A stretch of DNA of 63,199 nt, from contig CAJLRL010000012.1 in NCBI GenBank assembly GCA_905209075.1, positions 1 through 63,199 on the forward strand. The letters are read 5' to 3'. Positions 15,666 through 24,668 of this stretch are shown piece after piece. The notes under the pieces are model-generated. The model saw only the letters and a program-made list of their open reading frames with translations. It was not told the origin of the DNA and did not search any database. Each line of letters starts with the position of its first letter. Positions within the stretch are counted from its first letter, which is position 1. Source of the DNA: an uncultured Lachnospiraceae bacterium. GTDB taxonomy: Bacteria > Bacillota > Clostridia > Lachnospirales > Lachnospiraceae. A program made the position numbers and the translations under genes.

Positions 15666-15696
15666 TTTAATCACATTTGACAATATATTCAATTAC

Positions 15697-16035
15697 TTAT
15701 TCTTCCTCCTCAAACCCTTCTCCCAGGAATACTATTCGGTAATATGTCTCTATTGCCTCAAGCAGTTCTCTCTTCTGGCTCTGGTATTGTTTTATCTTAA
15801 GAACACTTCCTATTTCGTCGTAAAAAAAATCATTTTCTTTACATGATGTACGGAAATCCAGACTTCCGTCCTCATCAAATACAAGCTCAAGGATTCCTCC
15901 AACATCCTCCGTGTACATAACACACATAATTTTGAGTTCATCTTTTATAGACTGTGGAAGTCCCTTAAAGTTATCGCTCAAATAAAACTTCTTCTGATAT
16001 GCGTTTGATACGCAAAGTACTACTTCTTTAGACAT
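15697..16035 (-). CDS. Conserved hypothetical protein (DUF6145-like)
   Basis: A 112-residue acidic cytoplasmic protein with an all-over conserved look (SIKDELKIMCVMYTEDVGG). It resembles the Lachnospiraceae family DUF6145; this is from memory and not certain. ATG overlaps the end of birA by 8 bp, indicating translational coupling. It is the last gene of an argF-birA operon, and the IS607 element begins immediately after its stop. Confidence 0.65.
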   Translation of the reverse strand: MSKEVVLCVSNAYQKKFYLSDNFKGLPQSIKDELKIMCVMYTEDVGGILELVFDEDGSLDFRTSCKENDFFYDEIGSVLKIKQYQSQKRELLEAIETYYRIVFLGEGFEEEE

Positions 16036-17008
16036 ATCCGTATATTCCTCTCACTGATACTTCCCCACTCGATACCAGTTTTCTTGATTCCCATGTATCG
16101 ACTATAAGTTCTCCTGTTTTTGTAATCCCCATTGCTGTTCCCTCAAATGGTTCCTTCGGATCAAGTACTTTAACCTGTCTTTTCATATTTACAAGCATGG
16201 CATCATACTCATTCACAAGCGCAGAAAGATCTTCTGTTTCCAAAAATATTGAATAGTATTTCTCAAAATATTCCATTATCTTCTCTATTATTTCTGCCCT
16301 GCGGTATTTTTTTCCGCCACTTAATAAACGGAGTGAACTTGCTGTAGCACTTATCTCCTCCGGAAAACTGCTATTATTCACGTTTATTCCTATTCCAATA
16401 ACAATATTGTTTATATAGTCAAATTGTGCACTCATCTCTGTCAGTATTCCGCACACTTTTCTGCCATCAATAACAATATCATTTGGCCACTTGATTTTGG
16501 CATCTTTGCCGGTAATATCAGCTAAAGCCTTTGCCACCGCAAGCGCACTTACAAGTGTAAGCATAGATGCATTATTGGGGTTTATGTCCGGTTTTAGCAT
16601 AAGCGTCATAAAAATCCCACAGCCTGACGGAGATTCCCAATTTCTGCCTCTCCGTCCTTTACCTGCAATCTGCTTATCCGCTACCACAAGTGTTCCACTT
16701 GGATATCCCTTTTCAGCCAGTTCCTGTGCCTTTGTATTTGTCGAATCAATACTGTCAAAATATAATATTTCACATCCGACCCATTTTGGTTTCCAGATAC
16801 TTTTTAGTTCAGCTGCATCCATTACATCAGGCGCTGATACAATGTGATATCCCTTATTCTGTTGTGCCTCTATATTATATCCTGCTTCTTTTAACTGCTT
16901 CATGACCTTCCATATCGCAGTACGTGACACTCCGAATTTATTACAAAGTTCCTGCCCTGATATGTATCCATCAGTCTCACGAAGCATCTTTAAGATTTCT
17001 TCTTTCAT
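16028..17008 (-). CDS. birA: Bifunctional biotin ligase/biotin operon repressor BirA
   Basis: N-terminal winged helix (about residues 1-60, SGQELCNKFGVSRTAIWKVM), then the biotin protein ligase domain with STNTKAQELA, the biotinyl-AMP loop GKGRRGRNWESP and KWPNDIVIDGRKVCGIL, and a C-terminal SH3-like domain. It attaches biotin to carboxyl carrier proteins and represses biotin genes. Length 326 aa is typical of the bifunctional type. ATG has AAGG upstream. It lies 21 bp after argF. Confidence 0.95.
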   Translation of the reverse strand: MKEEILKMLRETDGYISGQELCNKFGVSRTAIWKVMKQLKEAGYNIEAQQNKGYHIVSAPDVMDAAELKSIWKPKWVGCEILYFDSIDSTNTKAQELAEKGYPSGTLVVADKQIAGKGRRGRNWESPSGCGIFMTLMLKPDINPNNASMLTLVSALAVAKALADITGKDAKIKWPNDIVIDGRKVCGILTEMSAQFDYINNIVIGIGINVNNSSFPEEISATASSLRLLSGGKKYRRAEIIEKIMEYFEKYYSIFLETEDLSALVNEYDAMLVNMKRQVKVLDPKEPFEGTAMGITKTGELIVDTWESRKLVSSGEVSVRGIYGYV

Positions 17009-17029
17009 CCTTTATGCACCTTGTTTCCC

Positions 17030-18019
17030 TTAGTCAGCAAGCGTAGCCCTCATAATTGCTTTTATTGAATGCATGCGGTTCTCAGCCTCATCAAATACTA
17101 CAGAACGTGATCCTTCAAATACCTCATCCGTAACTTCAAGTTCGCTTAATCCGAATTTCTCATAAACCTGTTTCCCAATTGTTGTTTTAAGATCATGGAA
17201 TGCCGGTAAACAATGCATAAAGATAGCGCTTTCCTTTGCATTCTCAAATGCCTTTGCATTAACCTGATATGGCTTTAAGTCGTTAATCCTCTCTGCCCAT
17301 ACTTCTTCCGGTTCACCCATAGAAACCCACACATCAGTGTATATAACATCAGCATCTTTTGTTGCCTCCGCAACATCTTCTGTAAGTGTTATTGATGCAC
17401 CTGTTTCCTGTGCTGTTTTTCTGCAATAATCCACCAGTTCATCGTTTGGAAAATATTTTTTATTTGTGCATGCAACAAAATCCATTCCAAGCTTTGCACA
17501 TGTAACCATGAGAGAATTTCCCATATTATAACGAGCATCACCCATGTATACAAATTTTACGCCCTTTAATTTTCCGAGATGTTCTCTTATTGTAAGCATA
17601 TCAGCGATCATCTGTGTCGGATGAAATTCATTTGTAAGTCCATTCCATACCGGCACTCCCGCATATTCTGCAAGTTCCTCAACTATTTCCTGTCCATATC
17701 CACGATACTCGATTCCATCAAACATCCTTCCAAGAACTCTTGCTGTATCCGCAATGCTCTCTTTCTTACCAATCTGTGAACCACTTGGGTCAAGATATGT
17801 AACATGCATTCCAAGATCATGCGCTGCTACTTCGAAAGAGCATCTTGTTCTGGTACTTGTCTTCTCAAAAATAAGTGCAATATTTTTTCCTGTAAGGTCA
17901 TCGTGTCTGATTCCCTTTTTCTTTTTTTCTTTAAGCTCCTGAGATAAGTCTATAAGATAAGTGATCTCATCAGGTGTATAATCCATAAGTTTTAAAAAGT
18001 TTCGTCCCTTTAACTGCAT
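17030..18019 (-). CDS. argF: Ornithine carbamoyltransferase
   Basis: Carries the carbamoyl-phosphate site STRTRCSFEVAA, the ornithine-loop HCLPAFHD and WNGLTNEFHPTQ. It makes citrulline from ornithine and carbamoyl phosphate in arginine biosynthesis (or the reverse in arginine catabolism; the catabolic form is called ArcB). Length 329 aa is normal. ATG follows AAGGAGG. No other arg or arc gene is next to it, so anabolic versus catabolic cannot be told. It leads the argF-birA-DUF6145 operon. Confidence 0.93.
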   Translation of the reverse strand: MQLKGRNFLKLMDYTPDEITYLIDLSQELKEKKKKGIRHDDLTGKNIALIFEKTSTRTRCSFEVAAHDLGMHVTYLDPSGSQIGKKESIADTARVLGRMFDGIEYRGYGQEIVEELAEYAGVPVWNGLTNEFHPTQMIADMLTIREHLGKLKGVKFVYMGDARYNMGNSLMVTCAKLGMDFVACTNKKYFPNDELVDYCRKTAQETGASITLTEDVAEATKDADVIYTDVWVSMGEPEEVWAERINDLKPYQVNAKAFENAKESAIFMHCLPAFHDLKTTIGKQVYEKFGLSELEVTDEVFEGSRSVVFDEAENRMHSIKAIMRATLAD

Positions 18020-18049
18020 TGCTCTTTCCTCCTTATATACAATGAAGTA

Positions 18050-18078
18050 ATTTTACTCCATTTTCATATCTGTTGCAA
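18050..18078 (-). promoter_or_regulatory. Promoter of argF
   Basis: Minus-strand TTGCAA (18078-18073), 17-bp spacer, TAAAAT (18055-18050). No clear ARG box was seen. Confidence 0.6.
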
Positions 18079-18102
18079 GAATTCTGTGAAAAAGTATGCA
18101 TA

Positions 18103-18156
18103 GATAAAAATACCGACCTTCAATCACAGAATTTTATCTGTTTTGAAGATCGGTAT
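18103..18156 (-). terminator. Terminator of the SleB-like gene
   Basis: 14-bp stem ATACCGA-x-CTTCAA / TTGAAG-x-TCGGTAT with one mismatch and a 19-nt loop, followed on the minus strand by TTTTTATC. It isolates argF from the upstream gene. Confidence 0.75.
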
Positions 18157-18174
18157 CTTTTATACTATATTATT

Positions 18175-19530
18175 TTAATCGAAAACCATGTTTCCTATTA
18201 CAAGTCCTGTTTTTCCAGATCCTACATCATTAAATGATAATGCTCCGCCTGTATTATCTGATCCGTTTAATGCTTCCTGTGCTGCTGCATAAGAAGTCGA
18301 ACTTATATGACCAGCTAATTTTCTGGCAAGTTTTCCTGATGAAGCTGGTCCAAACTGTCCTCTCTGGTAAATGACACCATGTAATGAATCCGGGTATGAA
18401 CCACTATTTAATCTGTTTATTATAACTGCTCCGACTGCAAGCTGACAATCATATGATTCTCCACCAGCCTCACATTCTATGATTGCGGCAAGAAGTGTAA
18501 GATCATCAGCATCCGCATCAACTGCTTCATTCTGTGACGAACTTGATGAGCTTTCATCGGACGAACCAGATGATTCATCGGATGAAGCTTTCGCAGATGA
18601 TTTTTCTGCCTCTTTCTTTGCTTCTTCTTCCGCTTTAGCCTTGGCTTCCGCCTCAGCCTTTTCTGCTGCAATCTTCGCCTGTTCTTCTTCTATTGTCATT
18701 CCGACACCGGTATTTAATGATAATGTTACAAAATCAGAACTTACAAATCGTGTAGATGAATCACATACTACTGCAACCCATCCATCGGTAGTTTCTGCCG
18801 AACTGTCTACCGGCAGCTTTGTTCCGGCTTCGACAGCTTTTATAACTTTACTGTCCTCGCTTTGTTCTTCTCTGATTCTTAATCCATCAGTATTAACTGA
18901 TGCCATATAACCGCATGTCTGCTGTGCATATGCAAGTGCATCATTTCCTGTCACACAATATGCTGTCTTTACATATCCATTTACATTTCCGGACGTAATC
19001 TGCGTCCATTCTCCGTTTGTACCTGTAATCTCAGCTGCATCGCCCTTATATAATTTTCCAACTATCTCAGAATCCTCATTTGCATCAGCTCTGACGTTTA
19101 ATGATTCCTCAACATTAGGCATGATTTTATTCTGCCATTCCTGCTGTTCAGGTGTAAGTTCCTGCTGCACCGGCTCCTGTGCTGTATTCTCTACACTATC
19201 AGCTGCAGCTGTTTCCTGAATTGCATTTTCTTGTGCTGCATCATTTGCTGTATCGTTTACAGAAGGTTCCTGATCTGATCCTGAAGATGAAGTAACTATT
19301 ACTTCCTCATCTTTTTCTACGGATAGAGATGCAGTTCTTATAAGATTGCTCTCATATCCATGTAAAACTGCTGTAACACCGGCGTATCCATCATACCCTA
19401 AACTAGTGTTTGCTAGCACCTTATCCACTGACACATTTGCAGTGCTTCCGCTGTTAGTAACCGCGGTGATCGCCATAACACCACAAAGTCCGCAGACTGC
19501 GATGCTCTCGATCACTTTTTTGTTTAGCAT
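18175..19530 (-). CDS. Secreted cell-wall hydrolase, SleB/Hydrolase_2 with SH3 repeats
   Basis: N-terminal signal segment (IAVCGLCGVMAITAV), a Gln/Glu/Ala-rich linker, two bacterial SH3 domains (LNVRADANEDSEIVGKL and LRIREEQSEDSKVIKAV), an Ala/Lys/Glu helical linker and a Ser-rich stretch, then a C-terminal Hydrolase_2 domain (LLAAIIECEAGGESYDCQLA...VIINRL). The Glu in ECEAGGE is the likely catalytic acid. It would cleave peptidoglycan. ATG at 19530 follows GGAGGAATT; an earlier ATG overlaps that ribosome site and is rejected. Its role in sporulation versus vegetative remodelling is unclear. Confidence 0.85.
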   Translation of the reverse strand: MLNKKVIESIAVCGLCGVMAITAVTNSGSTANVSVDKVLANTSLGYDGYAGVTAVLHGYESNLIRTASLSVEKDEEVIVTSSSGSDQEPSVNDTANDAAQENAIQETAAADSVENTAQEPVQQELTPEQQEWQNKIMPNVEESLNVRADANEDSEIVGKLYKGDAAEITGTNGEWTQITSGNVNGYVKTAYCVTGNDALAYAQQTCGYMASVNTDGLRIREEQSEDSKVIKAVEAGTKLPVDSSAETTDGWVAVVCDSSTRFVSSDFVTLSLNTGVGMTIEEEQAKIAAEKAEAEAKAKAEEEAKKEAEKSSAKASSDESSGSSDESSSSSSQNEAVDADADDLTLLAAIIECEAGGESYDCQLAVGAVIINRLNSGSYPDSLHGVIYQRGQFGPASSGKLARKLAGHISSTSYAAAQEALNGSDNTGGALSFNDVGSGKTGLVIGNMVFD

Positions 19531-19618
19531 CTTTAATTCCTCCATACTGTGTAATATATGCATAAAAGCAATTTTTATTACACTTCTGTTGCATTTGTTA
19601 CGATTTTGTTACAGTCAT

Positions 19619-19647
19619 ATACTATCACAATGCAATACTTTTGTCAA
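19619..19647 (-). promoter_or_regulatory. Promoter of the SleB-like gene
   Basis: Minus-strand TTGACA (19647-19642), 17-bp spacer, TAGTAT (19624-19619). Downstream of it the sequence GTAACAAA occurs twice (TGTAACAAAATCGTAACAAATG), a possible regulator site. Confidence 0.6.
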
Positions 19648-19658
19648 ATTTGTAACAT

Positions 19659-19904
19659 CTATGGGAAAATTTCTTTCAGTACAGACGAAATCAAAGTACT
19701 GTCTTTTTCCTGTTTTTCCTGATACATCTTGTCATCTTCAGCTGCCACAACTTCCTCTATATATCCTTCCACCTGTTTTTCAATATTCCTGATTTCCAGA
19801 TAAATTTTCTTTGTCCTTCTCATTAGTATTATCATTATGCCCGACATTATTATTTCTGTCAGCACAAATGCTGTTATTAGTGCAATATGTACTATTTCCA
19901 TCTT
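19659..19904 (-). CDS. Small membrane protein, unknown
   Basis: One strong transmembrane segment near the N-terminus (MEIVHIALITAFVLTEIIM) followed by a basic stop-transfer (MRRTKKI) and a charged cytoplasmic coil of about 50 residues. AAGGAGG lies 14 bp before the ATG at 19904; an alternative start at 19925 contains that ribosome site. I do not recognise the family. It sits alone between sleB-like and murG. Confidence 0.55.
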   Translation of the reverse strand, partial: KMEIVHIALITAFVLTEIIMSGIMIILMRRTKKIYLEIRNIEKQVEGYIEEVVAAEDDKMYQEKQEKDSTLISSVLKEIFP

Positions 19905-19994
19905 TGATAATTTATCCTCCTTCATATTAATTATACCCATATAGGATATGTTTTGAATATGTATTCGACCGCAAGTTTCGACATTTAATTTGTC

Positions 19995-20022
19995 TTGACA
20001 TTTGTTTTTTGGAGTATAATAT
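19995..20022 (+). promoter_or_regulatory. Promoter of murG
   Basis: TTGACA at 19995 is consensus. Two overlapping -10 candidates follow: TATAAT (20015, 14-bp spacer) and TAATAT (20017, 16-bp spacer). TTGGAGTATA occurs twice in succession here (20009 and 20024), so a short duplication has touched the promoter. Confidence 0.5.
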
Positions 20023-20071
20023 ATTGGAGTATAGTATTTAGAAATTTAAGTTTCGAGAAAGGATATCTACT

Positions 20072-21139
20072 ATGAAAAAGATAATTATGACTGGTGGAGG
20101 TACCGCCGGCCACGTAACTCCTAACATCGCACTTATGCCAGCCCTCAAAGAAGCCGGTTATGAAATCGAATACATAGGTTCCATAAACGGAATGGAGAAG
20201 GGACTTATAGAAGCACAAAATATTCCATACCATGGTATATCATCAGGTAAACTCCGCCGGTATTTCGACTGGAAAAATTTTTCAGACCCATTCAGAGTTT
20301 TAAAAGGTTATGGTCAGGCCATAAGCTTAATGAAAAAACTTAAACCTGATGTTGTATTTTCAAAAGGCGGATTTGTATCTGTTCCGGTTGTTCTCGCAGC
20401 CAGACACTGCCACATTCCTGCTATAATACACGAATCAGATATCACCCCCGGACTTGCGAACAAAATAGCTATCAAAGGCGCAAAAAAAGTTTGCTGCAAT
20501 TTTCCTGAAACCATGAAATATCTGCCTCCGGAAAAAGCCGTTCTTACAGGTTCTCCTATAAGACAGGAGCTTTTCAAAGGTAACCCACAAAATGCACTTC
20601 ATTTATGCAATTTTCCGGATCATTCCAAACCGGTTCTTCTGATAATAGGCGGAAGCCTCGGCTCTAGAATCGTAAACGAAGCAGTCCGCAAAATATTGCC
20701 TGAGTTATTAAAAGAATTTTATGTCATACATCTATGTGGAAAAGGAAATTTAGATAATTCATTAACAGGACTTTTAGGTTATGCTCAGTTTGAGTATGCA
20801 AATGAAGAACTTACAGATATGTTCGCACTTGCAGACATTGCAATTTCAAGAGCCGGTGCCAACTCAATATGTGAACTGCTGGCTTTACATAAGCCAAATA
20901 TACTGATTCCATTATCCGCAGCTGCAAGCCGTGGTGATCAGGTCTTGAATGCTAATTCATTTAAAAAACAGGGATTTTCATATGTGATCGAAGAAGAAAA
21001 TCTTACTGACCAGACTCTACTAACTGCTGTAAAAGAAGTTTACTCAAATAAGGATAAATATATTAAAAATATGTCAGAAAGCGGACAGATGGACTCTATT
21101 TCCACAATTATCAGTTTGATAAAAGAACAGTCAAAATAG
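20072..21139 (+). CDS. murG: Undecaprenyl-PP-MurNAc-pentapeptide GlcNAc transferase MurG
   Basis: Makes lipid II from lipid I on the inner face of the membrane. GT28 fold with the N-terminal glycine loop TGGGTAGHVTPN, a membrane-association region (RVLKGY), FSKGGFVSVPVVLAA, HESDITPGLANK, and the donor-binding GGSLGSR and ISRAGANSICELLAL. Length 355 aa is normal. It is not embedded in a mur/fts cluster but stands alone with its own promoter and a strong bidirectional terminator. A GAGAAAGGAT site precedes the ATG. Confidence 0.93.
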   Translation: MKKIIMTGGGTAGHVTPNIALMPALKEAGYEIEYIGSINGMEKGLIEAQNIPYHGISSGKLRRYFDWKNFSDPFRVLKGYGQAISLMKKLKPDVVFSKGGFVSVPVVLAARHCHIPAIIHESDITPGLANKIAIKGAKKVCCNFPETMKYLPPEKAVLTGSPIRQELFKGNPQNALHLCNFPDHSKPVLLIIGGSLGSRIVNEAVRKILPELLKEFYVIHLCGKGNLDNSLTGLLGYAQFEYANEELTDMFALADIAISRAGANSICELLALHKPNILIPLSAAASRGDQVLNANSFKKQGFSYVIEEENLTDQTLLTAVKEVYSNKDKYIKNMSESGQMDSISTIISLIKEQSK

Positions 21140-21172
21140 CTGCATCCACTGATCTGTTTTCAATTTAAACAG

Positions 21173-21224
21173 CCCCTTATAGTATATTAGTATCTTTTTC
21201 AATAAACTACTATACTATAAGGGG
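21173..21224. terminator. Bidirectional terminator murG / HIT
   Basis: Perfect 14-bp stem CCCCTTATAGTATA / TATACTATAAGGGG with a 24-nt loop, between the convergent murG and HIT genes. There is no long T-run, so it acts by stem strength or as an RNA end-stabiliser. Confidence 0.6.
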
Positions 21225-21230
21225 ATCGTA

Positions 21231-21653
21231 TTAATCATTATATTTCATCTGTCCGCAGATCTGTTTCATCTGTTCATCTGTAAATTCCTTATGCTTCCAC
21301 TCAATAACATTCTCATTATCATCCGATTTATATCTAGGTATAAGATGCATATGAAAATGGAAAACAGTCTGTCCTGCAACCTCCCCATTATTTTGAACAA
21401 TATTGTATCCATCGCATCCTAACATATCTTTTTCGTGTACTATGATCTTTTTAGCAAGCTTTGCTGCCTTAGCCAGTACCTCATCATCTATTTCATACAC
21501 GTTTGCATAATGCTGTTTTGGCAGAATGAGTGCATGTCCTTTAGATGCCGGACTTGCGTCAAGTATTACATTAAAATCATCATCCTCATAAATAGAATTT
21601 GTTGGAATATCTCCGTTTGCAAGTTTACAAAAAATACAATTTTCGTCTTTCAT
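21231..21653 (-). CDS. HIT-family nucleotide hydrolase (HinT-like)
   Basis: About 140 aa with the histidine triad HFHMHLIPRY and an N-terminal zinc-type CIFCKLANGDIP motif. HinT-like proteins hydrolyse adenosine phosphoramidates. ATG at 21653 follows GAGGTGG; an ATG three codons earlier lies in the ribosome site. It has typical length. Confidence 0.93.
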   Translation of the reverse strand: MKDENCIFCKLANGDIPTNSIYEDDDFNVILDASPASKGHALILPKQHYANVYEIDDEVLAKAAKLAKKIIVHEKDMLGCDGYNIVQNNGEVAGQTVFHFHMHLIPRYKSDDNENVIEWKHKEFTDEQMKQICGQMKYND

Positions 21654-21676
21654 TATATCCACCTCGTTGTTTTATT

Positions 21677-22666
21677 TTAAAATGGAAACAGCTGATCTAA
21701 CATCCTTAAAGTTTTAAAATTGCCTTTAGCAGTCATCTCACCTGTCATAAATGCCCTTTGGAAAGTCATTCTTCCATCTATTACTGATTCCATTACATCC
21801 TGACTTAACTTCACATATACATCTATCGGTTCCTCATTTCCATAATGGATTATGAGGTCATCCTGATCAACTCTTATATAAAGTGGCTTCTTTACCCCCT
21901 CTATCATAAATGAGTAGCTTGCTGAAAAATCTTCTGCAGGAATAAAATGTGATTCCATCTCTTTTACATAAGGTGTATCATCATTATCTGACTGTGTTCC
22001 AAGCATATCTTTGAACATGGTAGCCAGTTCTTCTATATCTTCTTTTTGTTTTTTAACATATGTATCATCCGATACATATTTTGACAGCTGTTCGCTTTCC
22101 TGTGGTGTAAGATTCATCTGTTTAGTCCTTAGTACACTCTGTTTTACAGCCTGATTACTTGTCGGCAGAGTTTTAATTTTCTGAGAAATTGTACGATAGA
22201 GATTCTCTGCTTTTTTTTCTATTATCAGACCATACTCATTATTTTCTTTAAAATTCTCAATATCCTCTACATAACCGCAAAGCCCATCACACGGCAATCC
22301 ACCTAAAATTTCCCATGCGTTTGCCAGAGTTGTCTCTGCCTCCCGCTCACCATATGTAGTCGACATAACTATTGCCTGCATATAGGTTTCACTTATTTTT
22401 TCTTTATCTCCATACAACCAGCAGGCATCAAGAAACTGCTGCATATATCCACCTATTCCAAGCCATTCTACTGTTGTCGCAAGAATTATTCCATCTGCAT
22501 CTTTTATGGTCTGTGGTAATGTTGCTATTTCATTTTTTCGCTCGTATATATTATATCTCTCGACTTTTACACGAAGTTCTCTTAGTACATCTTCCATTTT
22601 CGAAATGACATATAAAGTCGGATCATCTAAAAGGCCTCGCCCTCCATAATATATATTTATCTTCAT
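21677..22666 (-). CDS. Flavodoxin-like reductase fused to an SCP2 domain
   Basis: Residues 1-175 form a flavodoxin/NADPH-dependent FMN reductase-like domain (NIYYGGRGLLDDPT, ILATTVEWLGIGGYMQQFLDAC). Residues 225-329 look like a sterol-carrier-protein-2 fold (YSFMIEGVKKPLYIRVD, GRMTFQRAFMTGEMTAKG). This fusion suggests a flavin enzyme with a lipid- or hydrophobe-binding module. The electron donor and substrate are unknown. ATG has GGGAG upstream. Confidence 0.75.
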   Translation of the reverse strand: MKINIYYGGRGLLDDPTLYVISKMEDVLRELRVKVERYNIYERKNEIATLPQTIKDADGIILATTVEWLGIGGYMQQFLDACWLYGDKEKISETYMQAIVMSTTYGEREAETTLANAWEILGGLPCDGLCGYVEDIENFKENNEYGLIIEKKAENLYRTISQKIKTLPTSNQAVKQSVLRTKQMNLTPQESEQLSKYVSDDTYVKKQKEDIEELATMFKDMLGTQSDNDDTPYVKEMESHFIPAEDFSASYSFMIEGVKKPLYIRVDQDDLIIHYGNEEPIDVYVKLSQDVMESVIDGRMTFQRAFMTGEMTAKGNFKTLRMLDQLFPF

Positions 22667-22695
22667 TCTTATTTTCTCCCATTTATATTGCTGAC

Positions 22696-23283
22696 TTAAT
22701 TATATCGCTTTTTTCTGTAATACACAATTGAAATGACAAATCCTGCTGCCAATCCGCCTACATGCCCGAAATTGTCAACGCCATTTGTTGAAAATCCATA
22801 TGCAAGCATAAGTATTATCATAAAGATCATGCCTTTTTTTGTCAGATCTTTGTACTGGCCTTTATTTGCGATAACGATCCACACTAAAGCACCTATAAGA
22901 CCAAAAATAGCCCCTGACGCTCCTGCTGCAACTGCATAATCATCTGTTTTTATCATACCTGCAAATGAAAGTACACTGCCTGCAATACCACTTAACAGAT
23001 AAAGTACCGTAAATGCAATATGTCCCATAGCATCCTCGACTATCACACCTGCTGCTCCAAGTAAAACCATATTATTTAGCAAATGTAAAAATCCAAAATG
23101 TACAAACATAGATGTAAAAAAACGCCAGATCTGCATATGCTCTAATATATCAGGCGGATACATTCCACCATGTGATATCATAAAAGAAGCATCTTCTGTA
23201 TCACCTATAAATTCTAATAATATGAAGACTAATGTATTTATGACAATAAGCGCTATTGTCATATACGGTTTCTTTTTGTACAT
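22696..23283 (-). CDS. Rhomboid-family intramembrane serine protease
   Basis: Six transmembrane segments with the catalytic serine in GASGAIFGLIG and the catalytic histidine in FGHVGGLAAGF. An upstream HFGFLHLLNNM motif matches the oxyanion region. It is a membrane protease that cuts transmembrane substrates. ATG at 23283 has GAGGAAATG upstream; an ATG six codons earlier overlaps the ribosome site. It directly follows the FHA gene of the Tad operon on the same strand (60 bp), so co-transcription is possible. Confidence 0.88.
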   Translation of the reverse strand: MYKKKPYMTIALIVINTLVFILLEFIGDTEDASFMISHGGMYPPDILEHMQIWRFFTSMFVHFGFLHLLNNMVLLGAAGVIVEDAMGHIAFTVLYLLSGIAGSVLSFAGMIKTDDYAVAAGASGAIFGLIGALVWIVIANKGQYKDLTKKGMIFMIILMLAYGFSTNGVDNFGHVGGLAAGFVISIVYYRKKRYN

Positions 23284-23344
23284 AATCATTTCCTCACACA
23301 TTATCTATGTGAGTATTATAATTTTTTATTGAAGCTTTTGCAAC

Positions 23345-24475
23345 TTAAACAAATCTGTATTTTACATCTGCAAATCTTACAATATCATTTATCTTAAGCT
23401 GTTTTTTCTGCTTGTATGGAAGTATTTCATCATTTACAAATGTTCCGTTTGTGGAATTGAGGTCTTCAAGATAAAATTCCTTGTTTTCTTTATTTATTAT
23501 AGCATGAAAGTGGCTTATCGTATCTTTGTTGATCACTTCATCAGCATCATTTCCCTGCCCTATTTTTATAGACTCGCCTTTTATTATAATATTAGGTCTG
23601 TTTTCCATTCCTTCATACAACAGCATTCCCTGAGGATGTTCCCGATAATCACTAAGACATACTGTTGGATGAAACTCCTCAATCCTATCTTCCCTGTCTG
23701 TTGGCTTTATTATAATCGGCTCATCCGCTAATTTTTCTTTCTTTTTCTTCTTTTTCAGATTAAATTTAAATGTAATTTCCTTCCCAACAATTTTCTCTAT
23801 TATTGAAAATAATTTATCCTGTAATTTTGCCTTTATTTCGTTAGTCTGACTAGTATTTTCTGCTTCATCAACTTGATCTATATTTATTGAAGTAACCACA
23901 TCTTCTATCTGTTTTTCTGGTTTCTTTTCTGCTCTTGCCTGGACTATTGCATTTCTTATGTCTGCAATGCTGTAATTTCCATTTAATGTTTTTTCATATA
24001 TTCCGTATGCGATATGTACAGCTTCCGGATCACTATGATCCAGCTTTGTCAACATATATTCCATAAGATTTTGAAATGTGGAATGAGTCATTCCTTCTTC
24101 GACCGGATATCCTGTAAAATATATCTGTTCTTCCTGTGTTGATATATAAATCAATTCTGGTGAAAACATTAGGCATTTTGTATCTACAAGATTATTTTCC
24201 ACGGCTTCAATACGGCTGCATATACTCACTATTAATTTCTCTAAAAAATCAATCTTTATATCATTGTATTGACATAAGTTATCAAGCGACTGCATTCCTG
24301 AAATATTATACCAATACTGGACTGCATTGTTTATATAACATTTTTCCATTTTAAGCATGCCGTCTATACTATTTTTCAATAGTATTTTCTCATCCAGCTG
24401 CTTTACATTCTCCCCTTTTAATATCATAAAACTGCCAGTCATTTTTCGCTCATATATAATTTCACTACAATTCAT
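23345..24475 (-). CDS. FHA-domain protein of the Tad operon (DUF6382-like)
   Basis: The N-terminal 200 residues form a domain resembling DUF6382, usually found with FHA in Clostridia. The C-terminal 85 residues are a canonical FHA phosphothreonine-binding domain: IKIGQGND, ISHFHAII and NSTNGTFVN. No transmembrane segment is seen. The start ATG overlaps the tadE-like stop by 11 bp and has AAGGAGG before it. FHA domains read Ser/Thr-kinase marks; the nearest kinase in the window is at 36251. It is the last gene of the Tad cluster. Confidence 0.8.
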   Translation of the reverse strand: MNCSEIIYERKMTGSFMILKGENVKQLDEKILLKNSIDGMLKMEKCYINNAVQYWYNISGMQSLDNLCQYNDIKIDFLEKLIVSICSRIEAVENNLVDTKCLMFSPELIYISTQEEQIYFTGYPVEEGMTHSTFQNLMEYMLTKLDHSDPEAVHIAYGIYEKTLNGNYSIADIRNAIVQARAEKKPEKQIEDVVTSINIDQVDEAENTSQTNEIKAKLQDKLFSIIEKIVGKEITFKFNLKKKKKKEKLADEPIIIKPTDREDRIEEFHPTVCLSDYREHPQGMLLYEGMENRPNIIIKGESIKIGQGNDADEVINKDTISHFHAIINKENKEFYLEDLNSTNGTFVNDEILPYKQKKQLKINDIVRFADVKYRFV

Positions 24476-24668
24476 CTAATACCTCCTTCACATCCTGATA
24501 TTTATAAAAATCATCTACAAGCCACCAACCCGTTACTTCCTTCTGCTCATTCTCGTCTTTAATCTCCTCATATAGGAGAAGGCTCATATTCATTACAATT
24601 GTCATCATAAAAATAAAAATAGGAATTATTATTGCTCCCTCAATGGTAAAGCTGCCTCTCAGCCACAT
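24465..24668 (-). CDS. TadE-like minor pseudopilin (short)
   Basis: 67 aa with a class III-type start region: GSFTIEGAIIIPIFIFMMTI, in which a prepilin peptidase would cut after the Gly and leave a Glu at position 5. A short charged tail follows. It overlaps both neighbours by about 10 bp. It would be inserted at the pilus base or tip. Very short for the family, which suggests a minimal assembly pseudopilin. Confidence 0.75.
   Translation of the reverse strand: MWLRGSFTIEGAIIIPIFIFMMTIVMNMSLLLYEEIKDENEQKEVTGWWLVDDFYKYQDVKEVLDEL

Larger units (their letters stand above)
13690..15690 (-). mobile_element. IS607-family insertion sequence
   Basis: Carries a serine transposase tnpA (MerR-like HTH plus resolvase domain) and a tnpB, both intact, in the IS607 order. 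Ends are approximate. An inverted pair of 19-mers lies near the ends (13697-13715 and 15647-15665, 18 of 19 matching). The tnpB-proximal end abuts the start of the surface-protein gene, and the tnpA-proximal end lies just after the stop of the gene at 15697. IS607 elements make no target duplication, so exact edges need an empty-site comparison. Confidence 0.85.

Noticed and set aside
18020..18110. ARG box upstream of argF
   Set aside because: No convincing palindromic TGAATAAAATATTCA-type site was found, only a normal promoter.
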